From positions 154,157,151 to 154,221,150 of the forward strand of contig CP136068.1 in assembly GCA_032622095.1 (NCBI GenBank): a stretch of 64,000 nt of DNA. Direction: 5' to 3'. The stretch's first letter is position 1, and each line of letters opens with the position of its first letter. Below, piece after piece: positions 54,612-64,000 of the stretch. The DNA is from Siphonodentalium dalli. Taxonomy: Eukaryota; Mollusca; Scaphopoda; Gadilida; Siphonodentaliidae. Made by a program: the position numbers and the translations under genes. The notes beneath the pieces were generated by a model, which made no database searches, had not been told where the DNA came from, and saw nothing but the letters and a program-made list of their open reading frames with translations.

Positions 54612-57600
54612 CCATTGTCTCATTTTTGTCCATCCGTTATTAATTTCCGGGTGTCTGCGGAACATGCAGTTACAGTGATAACTGAACAGGTCTAGAGGCA
54701 TTACATGATTTGTACACAACATAGACTCCACGTCATACGCACATACACGCGTGATGCATTAGACACCGGAGAGACAATTTCACACGGAGTTTACGGATAT
54801 GGGACATCGGTGACACAGTACAGTTTCTAATCGCGGGATAAGGACGATTGCATCTCGGACATCTGCCCCTCAAAGATTGCCCAATAATTTTTGTTTAGAT
54901 CAGATTAGATACTTTATTCGTACAAAACATTTACATTACAACATGCAGTGAGAACAAGTGGAGAACTTGCTTTGTACATGGGCAGTATGGCCAGGATTGG
55001 TCGTCTTCCCACTTCCCTTTTTAAAATTACCGTTATATAGTTGTATTGATGGACATAACTTTCAAAACAATAAATTTTAATTTTAGTTTCTTTTTTGAAT
55101 TTACCAGGACTATTTCAGTTGCATTGGTGAAAAATCATTTTCAAAAATTTAAATTTAAAAAACTAAATTTTGCAAAATACCAAACTAAGCCCCAATACGA
55201 ACGGTATCTACAATATTTGTCTAATTGTACATGATTTAGCTGACCTCTTTGTCTTCGATGGTGTCTGCATGGGGTAATATCATAATGCTATGAAGAAGCA
55301 ATGTGTTTTCAAAATGTTTCATAATCAGCTGACCAACTTATCACTGACCATCGTGTTTTAAAAGTTGAAACTTGAATTGACCCATACGTTAATTAATTTC
55401 AATAAAGTATATAAAAATAAATATTATCGTAAAACTTATGGGAGGGCACTTGACATGAGGTCGAATATACACACACGCAGGTTATACCAGTAAATACCCT
55501 AACCCCACCCACATCATGTAGATTAACAAAACTGACAATATATAAGTTTCCGTGGACATAATTGCCATGCTTGTAACGCCGACTATCAGTTTTAATATTT
55601 TATTTGTTTAATATATATAAAACATAATCACATATTTCTGTAAACAAAATATTGCAGTAAAATCAAATTTAAAATAGGGACATTTTGAGCTGAAGCCCTC
55701 TGCGCTGGTTACGTTTATTGATTATACATGTATGAAATAATTAGCAAAACGAAGCCATCCATCCATCGAAATAGTTTCCATGTAACGAATTTCATCAGGT
55801 CAGAATATATTATTCTTTTAACACATATTAAATATTCAAATGTTCGTGTAAATATATTGGAGTAAAATCTATTGAAAGGTTCTGATCCGACACAACGTTC
55901 GAAGGTTTGTTTAAAAATAAACGGACATTGATACCAGACAAATTATAAATTGAAACTAAATTGAAGATTTATCAAAGGTCCCGTCAAGATATTTTCGATC
56001 TAACAAAAGGAAGATGTAAATCTATAAGATTCAATAAATATATATAGTCATATGTTCCTGTCAAAATATTCGAGTTATTTAGTATTAAGTTAGCACCATT
56101 CTTGAAATAATGCATGTGTATCGGCACCATTTCCGACTCTCATATATAAGTTATTTTTATGAGTAATCGCGGTATATTGGTATCTTTACTTTCTCTGGGC
56201 CAATTTTTACAATCGACGGGTTGAATTTCTATAAAATTTCCGTTAAATAAAATGATGCTGCCAATCGCACAAAGGAATCACCACGAGAATACCACGCAGC
56301 CAAGAACGATTATCGACTTTTAACACGCATTAAGTAAAGTAATTGCCTTGAAAATATAGCAGATAGACTGGGATCGACTACAGAATGGTAACTGTAGCAG
56401 TCGTGGCCAGTCCCAAATATGTAAGTAGAATGACTGCTATCTTCTGAGAAGAACCCATCGTACATGTATATCCCTGGAATTTTCTTCCTAATGTATGGAC
56501 AATTTAATGCCATATCCGGTATCGGTATCTCTTTGATTTCACCTCATCACGCAAGAGGTAATAAATCAGCCAGTGCCCAGATGCCACGAACTTGTCGATG
56601 CGACCTCGTTTGTTGTAACTCGATATAAGGTTATCAATTAGCCTGATAGAAATTTATCCTGTGTGTGTTCCAATATTGATGTCCAGCTTTATATGTATAG
56701 TTTCGTAAATTCCAATCTAAAATGCAATTGTACTTGAATTGTGCCAATAGAGACCGATGGTGCTTGTATTTAAACAATTATTGTGTAGTTTTGTGTACGG
56801 AAGTACACCAGAGCCGGTAGTAAGATTATATATATGCTTGTACTGATTTGTGTAACCAGTCAGATTTGGCTTCCATTACTCCCAAGTGTCAGAAGCTGTT
56901 AATGAATAAAATTATCTTGGAATTCAGTTTAGTAATACTGGTAAATTCATACATGGTTCACAGCATGATACGTTTCCGTTGCGTGCGAAGCCACCGCGCG
57001 CGATTTAAATGGGACGAACTGGCCTCATTTCGGTTTAGGGAAGAGTTTAACACACCAGATGGTCTGGGCAATTTGCGAAAAATACTTGAAGATTAAGAAA
57101 GCTCCTCAAAAGTGCTCATAACCAAGATCAATGCTACGATTCGTATTATTGCTGCTAGGTCCCTCAAGTGACAACCTAATGAAATTACATGTGGTATATT
57201 TGGTTGGGCCGCAAATGAAACCGACGTGTGCCGCCACATGTGTTGTTTATCCAGCTTAATTGGCTAATCGTAATTTTGTCATTAAATGAACTTGTCAGCG
57301 CCATATAACACCAATAAAGACCCCGTTAATCTCGAGATTTGAACGGTAACTCCAAGCTGTAAATAAAAAAAAAAGAAGATCTCGCGCACCCTCCCGGACC
57401 CTCCCCCAATTGAAATTGATTACATTCACACCATTGCATATTCCATTATAAATCATGATGCTACTACATGCGATCTTAGCTCATTCAGATTCATGGCACA
57501 TATAGTGTGAAATTCTCACCCAGAGTTACGTAGAAACGCAGATAGGATGAAAGAATTTGAGCGTATTGCAGAAACATGTAATTGTTTTAAATGTAAACAG

Positions 57601-57734
57601 TGTGTGTATGCTATCCATATAATTTTATGGAATAAAATTTTACTCAGTGCCATCTGGCCTGGCATCTCGGTGTGGAATAAAACTTGTTTCTATGTATGAA
57701 ATTTGGAACGGTGCACTTTGTTTTATATAAGAAA
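54612..57734. other. intergenic, AT-rich, no gene seen
   Basis: Only short frames without family features (such as 55046, 56310 and 56848). No array, RNA gene or convincing terminal repeat was noticed over these three kilobases. Confidence 0.5.
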
Positions 57735-57875
57735 TGAACGGCGGTTTCAATGTGGTCATGGGATTTTGACCGCGAGAAAAATTCAGCAAACTGCATAAAC
57801 CCCAAAGGGGTTCATGCGGAGTTTGCTGATTTTTTATCGCAGTCAAAACCCATGACCACGTTGAGTCCGCCGTTT
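57735..57875. repeat. hairpin (~140 bp)
   Basis: AACGGCGG followed by GTGGTCATGG, ATTTTGACCGCGA, TCAGCAAACT and AACCCC on the left pairs with GGGGTT, AGTTTGCTGA, TCGCAGTCAAAA, CCATGACCAC and CCGCCGTTT on the right. The loop is only a few bases. Identity of the arms is about 85% by eye. Confidence 0.85.
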
Positions 57876-57914
57876 ATTATTTATATTTATATACTTACGC
57901 TCTTTAAAACACTT

Positions 57915-58135
57915 CTCCAAATATGTCCGTTATTTCGTCAAAAACACTCTTTTCAAATATGTCCGTTATTTCGTTTATAAAAATAATTTCCTATTTCTAT
58001 ATTTTGCTCTATATTTCGCCCTATTTCGCTGTATTTTCCTATTTCGATTTTTCGTGCTATTTCGCTGTATTTTCATATTTCGCTTTTTCGTTGTATTTCA
58101 TATTTCGATAATTCGCTATATTTGACATATTATGG
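57915..58135 (+). repeat. TATTTCG-rich low-complexity tract
   Basis: AATATGTCCGTTATTTCGT occurs twice (about 57919 and 57956), followed by many TATTTCG/TTTCGCTGTATTTTC words to 58130. Confidence 0.8.
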
Positions 58136-59113
58136 GATTACATGATAACCAACATTCTGATAGTCAACCGAACATCTTGTGCCACCCGTGCTCGCGATCA
58201 GATGCCACAAGCCATCCAATCGTGAACCTCGATTACATATTGTTTGCTATCAAATCATTGGCGTATTGGCTGACTAGATACTCAAGCAGTCGGTAATGTC
58301 CGACAATCCCCGGTGATTTCCGGGAACAATGTGTTCATAAACATATGAACGACATTGAACGTGACGTCACGTTACGTTCATAGATTTATGAACGCATTGA
58401 ATAAGGGGGCGTGTCTACCGTAACGCTATGGGGAAATCGGAAGAGATATCAGGTGTATGTAAATATATAAATATAACAGTTATACGTCATGTGATCTAGT
58501 CAGGGTTATCAGGCCTCATAAATGTTAACAATCAGATTGCATAATATGCTTTGCTTGTATTCTGTTTAGGTATAACATTTATAATTCGCAATCAAAATCA
58601 CAAGGTCAGCAGTATTTCTTACCAACGGAGGTGTACACACATAACGGGTGGACTTCGCCATATGCAAGAATATGGTTTGGGACCCGTTCACACGTACACA
58701 TGGCCTAAAGGGCGTGGTCGCAATTTGGTTGGACCAACAGTGTGGTGGTCTGTCTTGTGGTTTAACCGTTGTCGATTATAAAATCCCTTTATCTGGCCTA
58801 ATTGGGACATGTGGTGTGTAATCGTACAGTCATATTTGAGCTAATGCGATTACCAATACATTTTTTTGGCAAAATCGATCACATGATTGTTGTGGGAAGA
58901 TCATTGAAAATTTACAACTTGTTTTAATTGAAGTGTTCATATCTTCTATAATTGCAATATGCGACAAAATGATGCGTCAACATTTCACGTTCCGCGTCAT
59001 TTAGAGTAATTTGCTACCTCTGACCTTTTCACTCGAAACATAATTGTTTGAAACCCGTTCACATGACCAGATGACTTGGAGGTCGTAGTCGCAATTTTGT
59101 CTGTCTGAAGTTA
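58136..59113. other. intergenic, no gene seen
   Basis: A small palindromic patch around AACGTGACGTCACGTTACGTT (58358-58378) is the only notable feature. No gene was seen. Confidence 0.5.
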
Positions 59114-59250
59114 AAGCTGATTTCACAGACCTGCGGCTGACGCATGCGTGCAGTGTCTGCGGCTATCGGTTTATGCGCAGTGCCAGTGGTCAGCCACAAA
59201 CCCGATAGCGTTGGCCTTGTGCGTCCGCCACAGATCTGTGAAAGCAGCTT
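59114..59250. mobile_element. short foldback MITE (137 bp)
   Basis: AAGCTGATTTCACAGA at the left and TCTGTGAAAGCAGCTT at the right are inverted with one mismatch. The inside has GCGGCTGACGCATGCG and CCGATAGCGTTGGCC. A related sequence is at 31279-31345. Confidence 0.75.
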
Positions 59251-59837
59251 CAACTGTTCTCGAATATAAAATCCCATTAGCTGGCATAATTAGGACACGT
59301 GCTATGTACACATGCATTCCTGTTTTCGCTACTAATACGATTTGTTTTTTAAATCGCGATCGCCATTTAATAGGTGAAAGGTTATCGATGAAATGGTTGT
59401 TTTTGGTTATTTTTTATAATAGGTGACCAAATTATGCGTCAACTTTCCAAAGTCTAAATCGTTTAAAGATAGTCATGGGTCATCTCTTATCTTTTCAAAA
59501 TGACATTCCGACTTTGATAAAAGGCTTATATACCAGTGTTACTATGTGTGTGTGCCTAGTATTTTCATCGTTTTATTTTTTAAATCAGATAAATATAAAT
59601 GTAGAATGATAAAAAAAACTAACAAGTTACATGGATATTGTGCGCTCGTATTTTAGTTGTAGAAACCGTGATGTCGAAACACACAGTATGCATGATTTGA
59701 TTTGGAACAGTAAACACGGCAATAAAAAATACTCAACGCGGAAGTGAAACGTTTGCTAAATCTGTTGCACGCGCATCACAATTTCACCAGTTTATTTCGC
59801 AATAGGTAATTCGTTACGTCACATAGTCCCAATATAT
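59251..59837. other. intergenic, no gene seen
   Basis: No reading frame or repeat of note. Confidence 0.5.
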
Positions 59838-60003
59838 AGAGAGTAATCAATTGGTTCCGAGAATTACGTTAAATAATTCACGAGAGGTGAGAGACGTCGG
59901 TAAGAAACGAGTGCGCGTTAGCGCACGAGTTTCTTACCCAAACGTCTCTCGCCTCGAGTGAATTATTGAACGTAATTCTCGGAACTAATTGATTACTCTA
60001 TTT
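59838..60003. repeat. near-perfect foldback (~165 bp)
   Basis: AGAGTAATCAATTGGTTCCG at the left and GGAACTAATTGATTACTCT at the right form the outer stem. GAGAATTACGTT/AACGTAATTCTC continues it, and the centre is GTAAGAAACGAGTGCGCG against its complement. The stem is about 75 pairs with few mismatches. Confidence 0.85.
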
Positions 60004-60319
60004 ATTACACTTCTGCATCAATTTGGTTTGCCAAATATGATTAAAACACACAGAATGAATGCTTAAAAGTCCCGATGTGGATAAAGATCAACCATAGAAA
60101 ATTCAGTCTAGATCAGTAAGCGACGTAACGTCAATGACGTCACGGGAAATGACATAATTCACTAGTGACATTACCAATTTTAATTAACAGCGTTTTCAAT
60201 GGAAATCGCGCATAGGAGTGTAATAAAACGTGGCATTGTACACTCGGGAGTCCAATATGACATTTGGGAGTACAATATGACTCCCCCCCCCCCCGTACTA
60301 TAACGTGGCGAGTTAATAT

Positions 60320-61235
60320 AATAAATGATAACTGATAGGTAAAAAACTGTGATTAGGTAGACACGTACACGCTGTTATATATGTCTCCCCAATAACTGTT
60401 TTCAACGCATTGCATATACACGTTAGGTTATTGTCCCTAATGATGACAACTCAAAAGACTTATATTTGACTTTGTATGCCACCCAATTTGTTATTGTATA
60501 GGTATAAATACGTGTCCATAGAAGCCACATAGTGGACACTGTGGGAATATTAACTTTCTCAAATTAATTGATATGTAATAAACCATGATTAGGGAGACAC
60601 GTACATGCTGGTTATATGTGTCTCCCTATTGACGGATTTCAACGAATTGCATATGCATGTTAGGTTATTGTCCTTACAGATTACAACTCAAAAGTGTTAT
60701 ATTTGTTTTGTATGCCACTCATTTGTTACTGTATTGATATACATACGTGTCTATAGAAGCCACTATCTGGGTATTGTGGGAATATTAACTTTCTCAGATT
60801 AACTTATACGTAATAAACCGTTATTAAGGAGACAAAGATAACCAGCATGCATGTATGTTTCTGCAACGTATTGCATATGTACACGTTATGTTATTATCCC
60901 CAATGATTGCGACTCAAAAGAGTAATATTTGGCTTTGTTTGCCACCAACTTATTTATTGTATATGTATAAATACGTGTCCATATATATATAGAAGCCACA
61001 AGCGGGTATTGTGGGAATATTAACTTTCTCAATTTAACTGATAGGTGATGAACCGTGATTATTGAGACACGTACGTGCTCGTTATATATGTCTCCCTGAT
61101 AACTGTTTTCAACGCATTGCATATACAGGTTAGGTTATTGCCCCTAATGAGTACTACTCAAAAGAGTTATATTTGACTTTGTATGCCACCCATTTTTTAC
61201 TGTACAGGTATTCATACGTGTCAATATAAGCCACA
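60320..61235 (+). repeat. ~236 bp tandem array, ~3.8 copies
   Basis: GTTATTGTCCCTAATGAT-like text starts at about 60424, 60663, 60890 and 61133. Each unit also carries GGAGACACGTAC, CGCATTGCATATAC, TATGCCACCCA and GGGAATATTAACTTTCTCA. Copies are diverged. Confidence 0.85.
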
Positions 61236-61303
61236 TAACTCGTTAGCTCTTCATACTTGGAGGTCAATAAACAATAATTATATAACACATTCATTGCGAA
61301 TGG

Positions 61304-61357
61304 TTTAATACACCTTCTGATATTGTTGTTGGCACCAATATCAGAAGGTGTATTAAA
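61304..61357. repeat. perfect 22 bp inverted repeat, 10-base loop
   Basis: TTTAATACACCTTCTGATAT plus TG at 61304-61325 is the exact reverse complement of 61336-61357. The pairing stops at the flanks, so it is a short hairpin of 54 bases. Confidence 0.9.
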
Positions 61358-64000
61358 TATATTCTGACTGGTGTCCATGCTATATATATATGCAAAGAAA
61401 TTCATTAATTGATTAAGAAAGAATATGTTCATTACAACCAGTTCCACGAACCCACGCAAGACAAAGTTGCATGAAAAAAATCAGGTTCACAAACACTCAT
61501 GACTTACTAGGTTACTTTATTGTAGCACGATTGTGGGCTACATGTATGTTATTAAATTATTATAAAAGTAATATATAAATAAAATCACATAGCTAATTTT
61601 CTGTTCAAAACAACTAAACAGAGCTTGTATATTCAAACTCGATATACTGTATTTCAATATTGCAAACAGCAACTGACTGCTTCGACAATGAGTGTTTTTG
61701 TATGGCATTTTATTTACTATTATATTAAAGTAACTTATACAATAGTATTTTCTCAACATCATTACAATTTAATACAGCATGACATAAGCCACATACGTAC
61801 TGAGGACACAAGGCCCCTTTAAATAATATACATATCCCCTTTAAATTTGATTCATTTAGGGCATTGCCTTTCTAGAAAGTAGGACAGAATTTATAGATGA
61901 TCCTGGACAAGCGATAAGGGTCTTCTTTGTGACCAAATATGACTGGAAAAATCATACATCAAATTTGGTTCCGATCAAATAACCAAAACTGGAGTTATCC
62001 AGAAACCTCAAATTTGGAAAATCCTTACTCTAAAATGGGCCAGAACTCAGTAAAACTTATTCGAAACAAACCCTTAGTATAGACCTGTATTTGGCACTAA
62101 ACAGCTAACATACACATTTCCTTCAGACCAAACAGCCCAATTTAAATTTATCGAGAAATCTCAAATTTGGAAAATTCTAAGTAAAAAGGGTCATAACTTA
62201 GTAAAAAATGATTCGGACCGAACCCATTTTCGAACTTGAATTGTATTTACGCACTGAACATATTTATAAGATATTTAACTCTTTAGTTCCCACACTAGCT
62301 GTATAAGCCACCCCTTCATCTCCCTGCAGCTATAACATAATACCGACGGTGTGTTCCCGGGCATATATCAAGTACCAGACGCTATTTCCCATGCATAAGT
62401 TTTGGCTTGTCAGAAAGTATCCCGTTGCTCCATAAATGGTGGTAAACCTGTTAATGTGTTGACGCAGTGAAGGTAGGCTTTTGGAGTGACAGCTCCAACT
62501 GGGGATAATGACCGTGTGTCGTAATATGAGAAAAATCGACACCTGTGTATAAGAGCCCTGGGCAAGCAAGTATCTTCGACATTTCTGTTGGGATTAGTTC
62601 AATATCAGTATATCAAACTATATGTATTGTGCGTTTCGTCAGCTCTGAAATTTTGCTTTTAATATTCCATACAAAATCTCATCATTTACTCAGATTACAT
62701 GGGGTGAAGTGACCACGACGTGTTTGCACACGAATGTCACATTGTGACAATAAAATATGTCTTATACAAATGATCCTTGTTCAGGATTTTGACTCGTCTT
62801 ATGTTGGTAAAAGTCACCAAAGTATTTTGTAAACAATTCAAAGCAAATGTGTTTTGTTTTCTTCTAATAATTAATACCAGAAATATCTCATGATATGGCT
62901 TAAGGACTAAATTTCGCGACCAACTTGTCGTCAACGAATGTACATTGTTTCTGGCGATAATGAGTTTCTGTTGTTACTGCCAGAAAAAATGTATTTCCGC
63001 TGGCGAAAAGTGCAGCTAGTCGGTCGCGAAAATAATCAAATATATTTGTCCGGTATCAATTCAGAACGCTAGATATCCTCTATTTCGTTCAGCCAAAATA
63101 ACGCGATGTCGCACTACGAAATTCAAGTAAGGTTTTAAAATATATTTTCAGAATAGTGATGTTTGCGATTGTTTATTACTATAAACTAACATGCAAATGT
63201 AACATTTAACAGAAGTAATAATATAGAACATACACATACAATTCAATTATAATTATTATTCGTTGGTAATTCGCTGTACATACATAAGTATTTTTCGCTT
63301 CCAGAGTGCGTAATGCTTACGTGTATATACCGCACGGCTTCTGATTTATTAGCACAAATCAATGGTAATCGTGATGCAGGCTAGATCATAGGTATAATTG
63401 TATGTCATTGGTTTTATGGCGCGTTGTCTAATTACTCAATATCAACTTTGATTTCGACTTCGAAAACACCTATTATATAACACGTCGTGCTTGGAAGTTC
63501 ATCTTCGTGCAAACACTGTATGGCATCACCATTTAAAATTTAGCCGCATTATATAATATAAGAGAAATTTGAAACAATCCATATACAGGTATATAGGTGT
63601 ACGGAATACACACTATTTTATCACATACGTCAGAAACACCAGAAACATATACCAACATTATCAGAAAAAGGACCGCACAATGTACACATTGTATTGATAT
63701 AGATCTTTCCTTTCACTCAAAAACCAAACATGTTTGAGAAAATAGTTTGTGAACTCTTCGATCAAGCAAATTGTAACATAACGTCCGACTGAAACATGCA
63801 TGTAACACCAGCCATTTGATGTTAAGCGGTTTGAAACAATAATACATAACTGTAGCTGAGCTGTCGTGTGTCCTCCCCTGGTCAAGTTGGCATGCTAATA
63901 TACTATGATGCCGGTGGTCATGTTGAATTGCTATGATGCGGGTAGGGCAAACTGATTCCGTTACGAAAAAGTACCGTTATTTTTCTAAAGTTGTAATTTT
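61358..64000. other. intergenic; relative of the 29.6 kb repeat at 61930-62265
   Basis: The part at 61930-62265 (ACATCAAATTTGGTTCCGAT, GAAACCTCAAATTTGGAAAA, TTCGAACTTGAATTGTATTT) is a diverged relative of the 29545-29940 repeat, with two internal CTCAAATTTGGAAAAT units. The rest shows no gene, array or RNA that I could recognise. Confidence 0.5.

Noticed and set aside
54415-54633. open frame with 15-residue repeats
   Set aside because: A 45 bp tandem repeat is open in this frame by chance, since 45 is divisible by three; there are no flanking exons.

Overview
The window looks like nuclear DNA from an invertebrate animal, most likely a mollusc (probably a bivalve). The reasons are spliced coding sequence, AT-rich non-coding DNA, non-LTR retrotransposon remains, Crypton-type recombinase remains, and very many foldback and tandem repeats. 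The species call is inference. There are no operons, ribosome binding sites or other bacterial features. Recognisable coding sequence is scarce: one two-exon Cys-loop (nicotinic acetylcholine receptor-like) gene with a single in-frame stop (3508-5154), one decayed LINE with endonuclease and reverse transcriptase (5178 to about 8440), one decayed Crypton-type tyrosine recombinase on the minus strand (38299-36644), one unidentified basic/coiled-coil ORF on the minus strand (39938-39303), and three LINE 3'-end fragments (about 29937-30508, 33741-34460, 50100-50640).

Layout. 1-2501 shows no gene. 2502-3138 is a foldback element. The receptor gene follows, and a LINE in the same orientation starts within about 25 bases of its stop codon. 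From about 8444 to 24435 the window is almost all repeats: inverted copies of a ~145 bp repeat at 8444-8960 and 13340-13715; a 224 bp tandem duplication; a 21-22 bp minisatellite that flips strand near 11450; a GC-rich nested foldback (13940-15118); a ~160 bp repeat array in head-to-head halves (15255-18810) carrying two inserted or central elements with terminal inverted repeats; a ~155 bp satellite (18825-19850); and a 68 bp satellite of about 60 copies (19851-23965) with a 13-monomer higher-order period. 24050-33000 holds a duplicated block with long hairpins, two hAT-like elements with target-site duplications, and LINE debris. 35195-36495 holds SINE/RTE-like tails and a tRNA-like promoter.

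36644-40135 holds the recombinase, the unidentified ORF and a small MITE. 41604-49185 is the most striking part: a hAT-like MITE broken at the edge of a ~4.1 kb imperfect palindrome, followed by a nearly perfect tandem duplication of a 2,058/2,060 bp segment of its right arm and flank. Many copies of a YY1-like CAAGATGGCGGC motif lie in these repeats. 50-64 kb is AT-rich and mostly intergenic, with a ~327 bp dimeric tandem array, a 45 bp and a ~236 bp tandem array, and several short perfect or near-perfect hairpins.

No pathway links these genes. The recurring theme is head-to-head (palindromic) arrangement at scales from 20 bp to 4 kb, with at least three composite elements in which ~145-160 bp repeats face each other. 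This is the best candidate for an undescribed family of non-autonomous elements. All identifications are by eye; no alignment, folding or database search was run.
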